Shown here: in pieces, positions 48,067 through 56,181 of the stretch | Position numbering within the stretch: position 1 is the first letter of the stretch | Layout: the number at the start of each line of letters is the position of its first letter | Source of the DNA: Cellulomonas pakistanensis | GTDB taxonomy: Bacteria > Actinomycetota > Actinomycetes > Actinomycetales > Cellulomonadaceae | DNA length: 59,543 bases | Reading direction: 5' to 3' | Assembly: GCF_016862755.1 (NCBI RefSeq) | Contig: NZ_BONO01000028.1 | Coordinates: 1 to 59,543 of the forward strand | Program-made: the position numbers and the translations under genes | The notes under the pieces: generated by a model | Databases searched by the model: none | What the model saw: only the letters and a program-made list of their open reading frames with translations | Told to the model about the DNA's origin: nothing

Positions 48067-49745
48067 TCGCGCTCAAGTTCGCGATGCTCCGCAACGCCCT
48101 CCCGGGGCTGCGGCTCGTGGGCTGGGTGCTCGGCGGGCTGCTCGCGGCGGCGACGTGGGCCGTGGCCGTCGGCGTGCAGGACGACGGCGTGCGCCGCTCG
48201 GCGCTGACGCTGCTCCTGGCGGTGTGGACGCTCGGCGGGCTCGTCGGGCCGGTGCTGACCAGCGGCGCCGGGGTGCTGCGCGCGGAGTACTTCGCCTTGC
48301 TGCCGCTGACGCGGCGCCAGGTGGGCAGCGGGCTGCTGATGAGCGTGTTCGTCAGCATCGCCGCGGGCGTCGTGCTGGTCGCGCTGCTGGCGGTCGCGGC
48401 GCACGGGGCGCGCGGCGGCCCGGCCGCGGTGGCGGCCGGGGTGGTCGGCGCGGTGCTGGCGTGGGTGCTGCTGGTGGTGGCGTCCCGGCTGGTCTACGGC
48501 CTGCTCGGCGCGGCCATGCAGTCGAAGCTCGGCATCGAGATCGCCGGGGTGCAGTTCGGGGTGATGTTCGCCGCGATGTTCGCCGGCTGGATGATCGTCT
48601 CGGTCGCGATGGAGAGCGTCCCCGCGCTGCTGACCCGGGGGCTGCCCGACGGCCCGGTCACCACGGTGCTCGAGGCGCTGCCGTCGTCGTGGCCGGTGCT
48701 CGCGGCCGACGCGGCCGCGGCGGGGGACGCCGGCCGGGCGCTGGCGCTGCTCGGGGGGCTCGCGCTGCTGGACGTGGTGCTGGTCGCCGCGGCCGTCCCG
48801 CTGCTCGTGCCGCGCTCGGCGCGCGCGGCCCGGCGGCGCGGCCGGCCCCGGTCCCGCGGGTTGGTGGCGGGCGGCGGCCTGCTGCCGGCGAGCCCGACCG
48901 GCGCGGTCGTCGGCAAGGAGGTGCGCCAGTGGCGGCGCGACCCGTGGCGGGCGCTGGAGAGCTCCACCGCGCTGTGGACCGGGGTGGTGATCGGCGTGCT
49001 GGCGCTCCTCGGCGGGTACACCCGGCCGGCGGCGGCGTTCGCGGGCGTCATCGTGGCGTTCGTGCTGGGGCTGTCCGGCTGCAACCTGTACGGGCAGGAC
49101 GGCTCGGCGGTGTGGCAGAACGTCGTCGGCGAGGACGCCGGGTCGGTGCGCGCGGACGTGCGCGGGCGGCAGTGGGCGATGGTGCTCGTGTTCGCGCCGC
49201 GCGTCGTGCTCGTCACCGTGCCGTTCCTGGTGCTGAGCGGGGCGTGGTGGACGGTGCCGCTCGTCGCGGCGGCGGTCCCGGCGGTGCTCGGCGCCGCGAC
49301 CGGGGCCGCGGTGCTGACCTCGGCGGTCGGGGTGTCGCCCGGCGTCGACCCGCGCCGCCGCGTCGGTCCCAACGACGCCAACGGCAACATCGCCGTGCAC
49401 GTCTGGGTGGTGATCCTCGCGATCGTCGTCGCGGTGGCGCCGACGGCCGCGGCGATCGTGTACGTCGCGCCGCGCGGGGGCGCGCCGCTCGGCGCGGCAC
49501 TGGTGGTGCTCGGCGCGGTGAACGGGGGCGCGGCCGCCTGGCTGCTCGGCCGGGTCGCGATCGGGTACCTCGACCGGCGGATGGTCGACGTGTTCAGCCG
49601 GATCCGGTACGGGCGGGTGTTCCACGAGGACGCGGACGCCGGGCTGCTGGACGGGATCGCGCGGGTGACGCTGCGCGGCGAGGTGCGCGCGAAGGAGCTG
49701 AAGCAGGAGGAGCGGGACAAGCGCCTGGCGCGGGCGCGGGGCTGA
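48063..49745 (+). CDS. ABC-2 type transporter permease
   Basis: 560-residue membrane protein with about 12 hydrophobic segments, for example VLGGLLAAATWAVAVGV, and two similar halves separated by a basic loop at about residues 255-295. It shares a cluster with the preceding ATPase and starts by ATGA overlap; a GTG four codons earlier is possible. The C-terminal 60 residues are charged and cytoplasmic. The cargo is unknown. With the divergent kinase/regulator it forms a likely envelope-stress or antibiotic-response export unit. Confidence 0.85.
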   Translation: MIALKFAMLRNALPGLRLVGWVLGGLLAAATWAVAVGVQDDGVRRSALTLLLAVWTLGGLVGPVLTSGAGVLRAEYFALLPLTRRQVGSGLLMSVFVSIAAGVVLVALLAVAAHGARGGPAAVAAGVVGAVLAWVLLVVASRLVYGLLGAAMQSKLGIEIAGVQFGVMFAAMFAGWMIVSVAMESVPALLTRGLPDGPVTTVLEALPSSWPVLAADAAAAGDAGRALALLGGLALLDVVLVAAAVPLLVPRSARAARRRGRPRSRGLVAGGGLLPASPTGAVVGKEVRQWRRDPWRALESSTALWTGVVIGVLALLGGYTRPAAAFAGVIVAFVLGLSGCNLYGQDGSAVWQNVVGEDAGSVRADVRGRQWAMVLVFAPRVVLVTVPFLVLSGAWWTVPLVAAAVPAVLGAATGAAVLTSAVGVSPGVDPRRRVGPNDANGNIAVHVWVVILAIVVAVAPTAAAIVYVAPRGGAPLGAALVVLGAVNGGAAAWLLGRVAIGYLDRRMVDVFSRIRYGRVFHEDADAGLLDGIARVTLRGEVRAKELKQEERDKRLARARG

Positions 49746-49880
49746 GCGGGGCGGGGCGCCTGCGGCCCCGGGGGTCGGTCGGCGGGACCAGGCGCGGGTG
49801 CGACCGCGGGGGGACCCGGGCGCGGCGCGGTCGGACCGCGGGCCGACGCACCGTGCCGCAGGCCGCGGGAGCGTGGGGGC

Positions 49881-50525
49881 ATGACGACCGACGACCCGCA
49901 CCGCCGCCGCGCCTTCGCCGCGCCGGGCCGCCGCCGCGCCCGCCCCGCGCCGGCCGCTGACCGCGCCCGCCCCGCCTCCGCCCGCCGCCCCGCGCTCGCC
50001 GCGGCCCTCGCCGTCGTCGCGCTGGCCGCCGCCGGCTGCTCCGCGGCGACCGCGGCCGACGACCCGCCGCGCGTCGCGGCGGTGCCGGGCGACGAGGTGC
50101 GGGGCGCGCCGACGGGCGAGCCGGGAGCGCCGACGCCGGACGGCCCCGCGGAGGGCGTCGACGCCGAGCTGCTCGCCCGGTTCGAGGCGGCCCGCGCGGC
50201 GGCGGCGGCCGAGGACGTCGAGCTCCGGATCACCTCGGGCCGGCGCACCGCCGAGGAGCAGCAGCGCCTGGTCGACGAGGCCGTGGCCGAGCACGGCGTG
50301 CCGGAGGCGTACCGCTGGGTGCTGCCCGCGGAGACGTCCGCGCACGTGCAGGGACTGGCGATCGACGTCGGCGCGACGCAGGGCGCGTACTGGCTCGCGG
50401 AGCGCGCGGTCGAGTTCGGGCTGTGCCAGACGTACGCGAACGAGGTGTGGCACTTCGAGAAGCTGCCGGACGGGGCGGCGGAGTGCCCGGAGCAGCACCC
50501 CGACTCGTCCTGGGGCTGGGGATAA
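49881..50525 (+). CDS. VanY-like D-alanyl-D-alanine carboxypeptidase lipoprotein
   Basis: 214-residue protein. A long Arg-rich N-terminus leads to a hydrophobic signal segment ending LAAAGC with lipidated C53. The M15B domain has ITSGRRTAEEQQRL (R121), SAHVQGLAID (H155, D162 as zinc ligands) and EVWHFE (H191). It should trim the terminal D-Ala of peptidoglycan stem peptides outside the membrane. Not accompanied by vanHAX genes, so it is more likely housekeeping. The serine-hydrolase gene follows 41 bp downstream. Confidence 0.88.
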   Translation: MTTDDPHRRRAFAAPGRRRARPAPAADRARPASARRPALAAALAVVALAAAGCSAATAADDPPRVAAVPGDEVRGAPTGEPGAPTPDGPAEGVDAELLARFEAARAAAAAEDVELRITSGRRTAEEQQRLVDEAVAEHGVPEAYRWVLPAETSAHVQGLAIDVGATQGAYWLAERAVEFGLCQTYANEVWHFEKLPDGAAECPEQHPDSSWGWG

Positions 50526-50553
50526 CCGCTCGCCCGCCGGGGGGTCGCCCTCG

Positions 50554-50559
50554 TACGGT
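50554..50559 (+). promoter_or_regulatory. -10 of leaderless serine-hydrolase gene
   Basis: TACGGT, 7 nt before the ATG at 50567. Confidence 0.5.
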
Positions 50560-50566
50560 CGTCGGC

Positions 50567-51598
50567 ATGACCAGCGCCGCGCACCGCCGCCCGACGAACG
50601 CACCCGAGGACCGCGCGAGCGCCCTGCACGCCCGCGCCGAGGCGACCGGGCTGAGCGGGGTGGTGCACGTCTCCCGGGGCGACGAGGTGGTGCTCGCCCG
50701 CGCGTACGGCTGGGCCGACCGCGCCCGGCGGGTGCCCGCGTCGGTCGAGCACCGGTTCGGCGTGGCCAGCGTCGCCAAGGGGTTCACGGCGCTGACGATC
50801 GCGTCCCTGGTCGAGGAGGGCCGGCTCGGCTGGGACGACCCGGTCCGGCCGGTGCTGGGCGGCGACCTGCCGCTGGTGGACGACCGCGTCACCGTCGACC
50901 ACCTGCTCGACCACACGTCGGGGATCGGCGACTACCTGGACGAGTCGGCGCTCGGGTCGATCACCGACCACGTCCTCACCCTGCCGCCCCACGTGCTGGA
51001 CGACACCGAGGCCTACCTGCCGATGCTGGCGCCGCACCCGCAGGTCTCGGAGCCGGGCGAGCGGTTCGCGTACAACAACGCCGGCTACGTGCTGCTGGCG
51101 CTCGTGGCGCAGCGGGTCGCCGGGGTGCCGTTCCCCGACCTGGTCGCCGACCGGGTGCTCGGGCCGGCGGGGATGACGCGCACGGGCTACCCGCGGTCCG
51201 ACGAGCCCACCGCGGACCTCGCGGTCGGCTACCTCGACGAGGAGGGCCCGCGGACGAACGTGCTGCACCTGCCGGTCCGGGGGAGCGGCGACGGCGGGCT
51301 CGCCACCACGGCGGCGGACCTCGCGGCGTTCTGGCGGGCGCTGACGACCGGGCGGATCGTGCCGCTCGCGGCCGTCGAGCGGCTCGTCGAGCCGCGGCAC
51401 GTCGTCGAGGACGAGGGCATGCGGTACGGCCGCGGGTTCTGGCTCGCGCTCGGGACCGACGAGCTGGTGCTGGAGGGGTACGACGCCGGCGTGTCCGCGC
51501 GCACCGCGCACGACCCGGCGACGGGCGTCACGGTGACGGTGCTCGCGAACACGTCCGACGGCGCCTGGCCGGTGCTGCGGGAGCCCGCGGACGACTGA
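50567..51598 (+). CDS. Beta-lactamase family serine hydrolase
   Basis: 343-residue class C beta-lactamase/DD-peptidase-fold protein. The nucleophile motif is S68-V-A-K71 in FGVASVAKGFTA, LLDHTSGIGDYL follows, and Y169-N-N171 in RFAYNNAGY is the YxN motif. No signal peptide is visible, which argues for a cytoplasmic esterase or peptidase rather than an antibiotic-degrading enzyme. The ATG at 50567 is chosen because of a -10 hexamer 7 nt upstream and the absence of a ribosome binding site. Confidence 0.88.
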   Translation: MTSAAHRRPTNAPEDRASALHARAEATGLSGVVHVSRGDEVVLARAYGWADRARRVPASVEHRFGVASVAKGFTALTIASLVEEGRLGWDDPVRPVLGGDLPLVDDRVTVDHLLDHTSGIGDYLDESALGSITDHVLTLPPHVLDDTEAYLPMLAPHPQVSEPGERFAYNNAGYVLLALVAQRVAGVPFPDLVADRVLGPAGMTRTGYPRSDEPTADLAVGYLDEEGPRTNVLHLPVRGSGDGGLATTAADLAAFWRALTTGRIVPLAAVERLVEPRHVVEDEGMRYGRGFWLALGTDELVLEGYDAGVSARTAHDPATGVTVTVLANTSDGAWPVLREPADD

Positions 51599-51634
51599 GC
51601 CGCCCGCGGGTCCGCGTACGCCACCCCGGGCGGG

Positions 51635-51847
51635 TCAGCTCGCGCCGCGACCCGTCTCGCCCTGCAGCCGGTCGATCATCTCGGACGCCTCGGCCTTGGT
51701 GAGGCCCTCGGGGACCTCCTCGCCGGCCTCCCGCGCGAGCGTGTGCAGGTAGGAGTCCTGCGGACCGGTGATCGGCTCGTCGCCGGTCACCCAGTCGGCC
51801 GGGTCCTTGGCGGCGTCGGTGCTGTTCTCGGGAGTCTGCTCGGTCAT
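51635..51847 (-). CDS. DUF3072 domain small protein
   Basis: 70-residue acidic protein. ITGPQDSYLHTLAREAGEEV and LTKAEASEMIDRLQ match the DUF3072 family, a short helical module found in many actinobacteria and of unknown function. The ATG at 51847 lies 7 nt downstream of TAGCGT, so it is probably leaderless. It is convergent with the serine-hydrolase gene and divergent from the BCCT gene. Confidence 0.85.
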   Translation of the reverse strand: MTEQTPENSTDAAKDPADWVTGDEPITGPQDSYLHTLAREAGEEVPEGLTKAEASEMIDRLQGETGRGAS

Positions 51848-51854
51848 GGCGGTC

Positions 51855-51860
51855 ACGCTA
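51855..51860 (-). promoter_or_regulatory. -10 of leaderless DUF3072 gene
   Basis: TAGCGT on the minus strand, 7 nt before the ATG at 51847. Confidence 0.55.
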
Positions 51861-51983
51861 GGCCGGGCCACCGACACGCGCACGGCGGGCCGGGACGGCT
51901 GGTGGTCCGGCGCCGGTGACGCCACCGGCGCGCCCGCTGACCTGAGGGTCCGCCGTCCTGTGGCTGGGTGGGACCGCCCTGGC

Positions 51984-51989
51984 TAGGGT
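51984..51989 (+). promoter_or_regulatory. -10 element of BCCT gene
   Basis: TAGGGT about 38 bases before the GTG at 52027. The leader contains GAGAGGA as ribosome binding site. Confidence 0.5.
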
Positions 51990-52026
51990 GGTCGGCGCCC
52001 TGCCGCCGACCGCCGAGAGGACCCCC

Positions 52027-53736
52027 GTGGCGACACCGACGACCGAGACCCCGACCGACGAGCGGGCGCCACGTCCCGGCGCCGGCCGCGGCCCGTGGGG
52101 CACGTCGCGGGCCGTGTTCTGGGGCTCCGTGGCCGTCGTGGCGGCCGTCTCCGGGTTCACGATCCTGTTCCCGGACACCGCGAACGACGTCATCGGGTCG
52201 GTGCAGTCGAACGTGGTCAGCGGATTCGGCTGGTACTACGTCGCCCTGGTGGCCGGCTTCGTCGCGTTCGCGATCTGGCTGGGCGTCGGGCGGTGGGGCG
52301 ACATCACGCTCGGCAAGGACGACGACGAGCCCGAGTACCCCCTGGGGTCGTGGTTCGCGATGCTGTTCGCGACCGGCATGGGCATCGGCCTGGTGTTCTG
52401 GGGCGTCGCGGAGCCGCTGAGCCACTACGCGAACCCGAAGCCGGGCGTCACCGGGACCCCGGAGCAGCTCGCGCAGCAGGCGATGTCGCAGACGTACCTG
52501 CACTGGGGCCTGAGCGCCTGGGCGATCTACGTGGTCGTCGGCCTGTCGATCGCCTACACCGTGCACCGCAAGGGCCGCCCGGTGTCGATCCGGTGGTCGC
52601 TGGAGCCCCTGCTCGGCGACCGGGTGCGCGGCCGGATCGGCGACGCGGTCGACGTCACGGCCGTCGTGGGCACCGTGTTCGGCGTCGCGACCTCGCTCGG
52701 CCTCGGCGTCCTGCAGATCACCGCCGGCCTGGACCACACCGGCATCGCCACGAGCTCGACCACGCTGCAGGTGGTGCTCATCCTCGTGATCACCGCGATC
52801 GCGACGCTGTCGGTGGTCTCGGGCCTCGACAAGGGTCTCAAGTGGCTGTCGAACATCAACGTGTCGATGGCGGGCGTGCTCCTCGTGCTGGTGCTCGTGC
52901 TGGGGCCGACGCTGTTCCTGCTCCGCGAGTTCGTGCAGTCGATCGGCACGTACCTGTCGCAGGTGATCCCGCTGATGTTCAACGTGTCCGCGTACGCCGG
53001 CGCCGAGGGCGAGGCCTGGCAGGCGTCCTGGACGACGTTCTACTGGGGGTGGTGGATCTCCTGGTCCCCGTTCGTCGGCGTGTTCATCGCCCGCATCTCC
53101 CGCGGCCGCACCGTGCGCCAGTTCGTCGGCGGCGTCCTGCTGGTCCCGACGATCGTCTGCTTCCTGTGGTTCTCCGTGCTCGGCGGCTCGGCGCTGCACC
53201 GCGAGCTGTTCGGCCAGGGCGGGCTCGTCGGCCCCGACGGCGAGGTCGTGCCGGAGAACGCGCTGTTCGACCTGCTCGCCGGGCTGCCCGGCGGGGCGGT
53301 GCTGTCGATCGGCGCGATCATCCTGGTCGCCCTCTTCTTCATCACGTCCGCCGACTCCGGCGCGCTCGTCGTGTCGATGCTCGCGGCGGGCGGCGACCCG
53401 CACCCGCGAACCCCGCTGCGCGTCGTGTGGGCGGGCCTCGGCGGCGTGCTCGCGATCGCCCTGCTGCTCGCGGGCGGGCTGACGGCGCTGCAGACGGCGG
53501 CGATCCTCATCGCGCTGCCGTTCAGCGTCGTGATGATCGGCATGGTGATCTCGACGTCGCGGGCGCTGCACGCGGAGCACACGGCGTTCCTGCGCGCCGA
53601 GCGCCGCCAGCTGCGCGCCCAGATCGACGAGCAGGTCAGCCGGCAGCTGAGCCGCCAGGTCGACCGGCACGTGGACCGGCGGTTCGAGGAGCGGCTGACC
53701 CGGTGGCGGCGGTCGCGGGAGCGCGGCGGGAAGTAG
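52027..53736 (+). CDS. BCCT family betaine/carnitine/choline transporter
   Basis: 569-residue secondary transporter with about 12 helices. Family signatures are GMGIGLVFWGVAEPLSHY and WWISWSPFVGVFIARISRGR. The C-terminal tail (RRQLRAQIDEQVSRQLSRQV and onward) is charged and predicted helical, like the osmosensing tails of BetP-type carriers. It probably takes up glycine betaine or a related quaternary amine. GTG at 52027 is supported by GAGAGGA; an upstream GTG at 51988 overlaps the -10 box. Confidence 0.93.
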   Translation: MATPTTETPTDERAPRPGAGRGPWGTSRAVFWGSVAVVAAVSGFTILFPDTANDVIGSVQSNVVSGFGWYYVALVAGFVAFAIWLGVGRWGDITLGKDDDEPEYPLGSWFAMLFATGMGIGLVFWGVAEPLSHYANPKPGVTGTPEQLAQQAMSQTYLHWGLSAWAIYVVVGLSIAYTVHRKGRPVSIRWSLEPLLGDRVRGRIGDAVDVTAVVGTVFGVATSLGLGVLQITAGLDHTGIATSSTTLQVVLILVITAIATLSVVSGLDKGLKWLSNINVSMAGVLLVLVLVLGPTLFLLREFVQSIGTYLSQVIPLMFNVSAYAGAEGEAWQASWTTFYWGWWISWSPFVGVFIARISRGRTVRQFVGGVLLVPTIVCFLWFSVLGGSALHRELFGQGGLVGPDGEVVPENALFDLLAGLPGGAVLSIGAIILVALFFITSADSGALVVSMLAAGGDPHPRTPLRVVWAGLGGVLAIALLLAGGLTALQTAAILIALPFSVVMIGMVISTSRALHAEHTAFLRAERRQLRAQIDEQVSRQLSRQVDRHVDRRFEERLTRWRRSRERGGK

Positions 53737-53812
53737 GGCGCCCCGACCCGGGCTACCGTGGTGCGCCGGCCGGCGACCCCGCCCGGCCACCACGCCGCGG
53801 CCCCGCGGCGTC

Positions 53813-53855
53813 GCACCAGCCGCACCAGCCGCACCTCCGGCACCAGCCGCACCAG
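53813..53855 (+). repeat. 9-bp tandem repeats in APC permease leader
   Basis: Five units of GCACCAGCC (one variant, last one partial) from 53813 to 53855, directly before the AGGAAG ribosome binding site and the ATG at 53865. Copy-number change would alter leader length without touching the coding region. Confidence 0.75.
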
Positions 53856-53864
53856 GAAGCCCGC

Positions 53865-55292
53865 ATGCCCCGCGCCACCGACGCCCCGCCGACCGCCACC
53901 CCCGCCGACGCCGGCCCCGCCGGGGGCGACCACCTCGGCCACGGCCTGCGCACCCGGCACCTGACGATGATGGGCCTCGGCTCCGCGATCGGCGCCGGCC
54001 TGTTCCTCGGCAGCGGTGTCGGGATCGCGACGGCCGGGCCGGCGGTGCTGGTGTCGTACGCGATCGCCGGCGTCCTGGTCGTCCTGGTGATGCGGATGCT
54101 CGCCGAGATGGCGTCGGCGCTGCCGGCCAGCGGCTCGTTCTCGGTCTACGCGGAGCGGGCGCTGGGCCGGTGGGCGGGGTTCACGCTCGGGTGGGTGTAC
54201 TGGTTCACGCTGATCATGGTGCTCGGCGCCGAGATCACCGGCGTCGCGCGGATCGTCACCGGCTGGCTGCCGGGCGTGCCGCAGTGGGGCGTCGCGCTGG
54301 TGGTGGTGGCGGTGTTCGCCGCCGCGAACCTCGCGGGCGTCCGCAAGTTCGGCGAGCTCGAGTTCTGGTTCGCGCTGGTCAAGGTCGCCGCGATCGTGGT
54401 GTTCCTCGTGCTCGGCGTGCTGCTCGTGCTGGGCCTGCTGCCGGGGACCGACCCGGTCGGCACCACGAACCTGCTCGGCCAGGGCGGCTTCGCGCCGGAG
54501 GGCGTCGGCGGCGTGGCGGCCGGGCTGCTCGTCGTCGTGTTCGCGTTCGGCGGCATCGAGATCGTGACGATCGCCGCCGCCGAGGCCCGGGACCCGCAGC
54601 GCGCCGTCGGGCGGGCGACCCGGACCATCCTGTGGCGCATCCTGCTGTTCTACGTCGGCTCGGTGGCGATCATCGTGCTCGTGCTGCCGTGGGACGCGCC
54701 CGTGCTGCAGGAGGGGCCGTTCGTGGCGGTGCTCGACGTCGCGGGCCTGCCGGGCGCCGCGCGGCTGATGGAGGCCGTCGTGGTGATCGCGCTGCTGTCG
54801 GCGTTCAACGCGAACGTCTACGCCACGTCCCGGATGGTGTACTCGCTCGCCGGCCGCGGCGACGGCCCCGCGGTGCTCCGCCGGGTGTCCCGCCGGGACG
54901 TGCCCTGGGTGGCGGTGCTGGTGTCGGTGGCGTTCGGCGTCGTGGCGGTCGGGCTCAACTGGGCGCTGCCCGACACGCTGCTCGGCATCCTGCTCAACGC
55001 GGTCGGCGCTGCGCTGCTGGTCGTCTGGGTGCTGGTCGCGGTCGCCCAGCTCCGGCTCCGGCCGCGCCTCGAGGCGGAGGCCCGGGCCCGGGGCGAGGAG
55101 CTGCCGCTGCGGATGTGGGGCTACCCGTGGCTGACCTGGGCGACGCTGGCGGCGCTCGCCGGGCTGGTGGTGCTCATGCTCGCGGACGGCACGGCGCGCG
55201 GGCAGCTGCTCGCCACGGCCGGGCTGGTGGCGGTCGTGGTCGGGATCTACGGGGTCACGGCGCTGGTGCGCCGGCGGCGCGCCGCGGCCTGA
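53865..55292 (+). CDS. APC family amino acid permease
   Basis: 475-residue permease with about 12 helices. The N-terminal TMMGLGSAIGAGLFLGSG is the AAT-type substrate-binding signature of GABA/aromatic/proline permeases. EAGVRK-type loop (AANLAGVRKFGELEFW) and FGGIEIVTIAAAEARDPQ are characteristic. Substrate unknown. AGGAAG lies 5 bases before the ATG. It ends 4 bp from the convergent LysE gene. Placed after the BCCT gene, but with its own leader and repeat array. Confidence 0.9.
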   Translation: MPRATDAPPTATPADAGPAGGDHLGHGLRTRHLTMMGLGSAIGAGLFLGSGVGIATAGPAVLVSYAIAGVLVVLVMRMLAEMASALPASGSFSVYAERALGRWAGFTLGWVYWFTLIMVLGAEITGVARIVTGWLPGVPQWGVALVVVAVFAAANLAGVRKFGELEFWFALVKVAAIVVFLVLGVLLVLGLLPGTDPVGTTNLLGQGGFAPEGVGGVAAGLLVVVFAFGGIEIVTIAAAEARDPQRAVGRATRTILWRILLFYVGSVAIIVLVLPWDAPVLQEGPFVAVLDVAGLPGAARLMEAVVVIALLSAFNANVYATSRMVYSLAGRGDGPAVLRRVSRRDVPWVAVLVSVAFGVVAVGLNWALPDTLLGILLNAVGAALLVVWVLVAVAQLRLRPRLEAEARARGEELPLRMWGYPWLTWATLAALAGLVVLMLADGTARGQLLATAGLVAVVVGIYGVTALVRRRRAAA

Positions 55293-55296
55293 CGGG

Positions 55297-55917
55297 TCAC
55301 AGCCCGAGCAGCAGGCTCGCCGCGATCGCGACCATGACCAGCGCGATCGCGGCGTCCAGCACGCGCCACGCCCCGGGCCGCGCGAACAGCGGCCGCAGCA
55401 GGCGGGCGCCGTACCCGAGCCCGGTGAACCAGATCAGGCTGCCCAGCACGGCGCCGCCGCCGAACCACCACCGCGCGTCGCCGTGCGTGCCCGCCACCGA
55501 GCCGAGCAGCACGACCGTGTCGAGGTACACGTGCGGGTTGAGCCAGGTCAGCGCGAGGCAGGTCGCCACCACCGGCCACACCCGGGCGGGGGCGGCGTCG
55601 CCGTCCTCGGCGGTGAGCACGGCGCCCGGTCGCAGCGCACGGCGGGCGGCCACCACGGCGTACCCGAGCAGGAACGCCGCGCCGGCGACCCGGGCGACCG
55701 TCAGCACCGCCGGGTGCCGGTCGACGAGCGTGCCGAGGCCGCCGACCCCGGCGAGGATCAGCACGGCGTCCGACAGCGCGCACACGGCGACGACGGGCAG
55801 CACGTGGGTCCGGCGCAGGCCCGTGCGCAGGACGAACGCGTTCTGGGCGCCGATGGCGACGATCAGCGACAGGCCGAAGGCGAGGCCGGTGAGCGCGGCG
55901 GCGAGGGAGTCGGGCAC
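55297..55917 (-). CDS. LysE/ArgO family basic amino acid exporter
   Basis: 206-residue membrane protein with six helices. The N-terminal FGLSLIVAIGAQNAFVLRTG and central CLALTWLNPHVYLDTVVLLG are LysE/ArgO signatures. It exports L-lysine and L-arginine when cytosolic levels rise. The GTG start at 55917 follows TAGCGT by 6 nt. It is divergent from a LysG/ArgP-type activator and shares a T-N11-A palindrome with it, the classical arrangement for this pair. Confidence 0.93.
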   Translation of the reverse strand: MPDSLAAALTGLAFGLSLIVAIGAQNAFVLRTGLRRTHVLPVVAVCALSDAVLILAGVGGLGTLVDRHPAVLTVARVAGAAFLLGYAVVAARRALRPGAVLTAEDGDAAPARVWPVVATCLALTWLNPHVYLDTVVLLGSVAGTHGDARWWFGGGAVLGSLIWFTGLGYGARLLRPLFARPGAWRVLDAAIALVMVAIAASLLLGL

Positions 55918-55923
55918 GAGGCG

Positions 55924-55929
55924 ACGCTA
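55924..55929 (-). promoter_or_regulatory. -10 of leaderless lysE-type gene
   Basis: TAGCGT on the minus strand, 6 nt before the GTG at 55917. TTGGAC at about 55949-55954 (minus strand) could be a -35 at 19-bp spacing. Confidence 0.55.
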
Positions 55930-55972
55930 GGGCGGGCCGACACCATCAGTCCAACGACTGCTATCGATGCCC

Positions 55973-55989
55973 CATCAGTGCACCTGATG
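55973..55989. promoter_or_regulatory. LysR-type binding site (T-N11-A palindrome)
   Basis: CATCAG (55973-55978) and CTGATG (55984-55989) flank TGCAC, giving a perfect inverted repeat with a T-N11-A core. It lies about 56 bp upstream of the lysE start, with further CATCAG half-site at 55944-55949. Expected target of the divergent ArgP/LysG protein. Confidence 0.6.
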
Positions 55990-56020
55990 CTGGCGGCGCC
56001 ACCGCGCCTCCTGCGCTCTC

Positions 56021-56083
56021 GCCGAGCTTGCAGAAGATGCGGGGTCCGAGGGGCAGGAACCACGCATCTTCTGCAAGCTCGGC
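56021..56083. repeat. CGAG palindrome with GCAGAAGATGCG core (copy B)
   Basis: Perfect 21-bp arms at 56021-56041 and 56063-56083, with a 21-nt loop. The arm ends in GCAGAAGATGCG, identical to copy A at 38143-38201. It lies between two divergent genes, where no terminator is needed, pointing to a dispersed repeat or regulatory role. Confidence 0.85.
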
Positions 56084-56146
56084 GTGCGGGCGTGCGGGCG
56101 TGCGGGCGTGCGGGGCGTGCAGGGCGTGCGGGCGTGCGGGCGTGCG
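56081..56146 (+). repeat. 8-bp tandem repeat GGCGTGCG, eight units
   Basis: Eight near-perfect units of GGCGTGCG (two with an extra G, one ending A) run directly from the palindrome toward the argP promoter. The length of this array would set the distance between the operator region and the argP -10 box at 56170. Confidence 0.8.
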
Positions 56147-56169
56147 CGGGGTGCGGGGCGGGGGGTCGG

Positions 56170-56175
56170 TAGGGT
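56170..56175 (+). promoter_or_regulatory. -10 of leaderless argP/lysG-type gene
   Basis: TAGGGT, 6 nt before the ATG at 56182. Confidence 0.6.
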
Positions 56176-56181
56176 CCCGGC

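Noticed and set aside
49746..49880. Small gene in the spacer before the VanY-like gene
   Set aside because: Only GC-rich low-complexity frames without ribosome binding site or codon-position bias are present.
50567..51598. Antibiotic-hydrolysing class C beta-lactamase
   Set aside because: No signal peptide and no convincing KTG-type third motif; better described as a family serine hydrolase.
56081..56146. Possible CRISPR array (regular short repeats)
   Set aside because: Units are 8 bp with no spacers and no cas genes are present; it is a simple tandem repeat.
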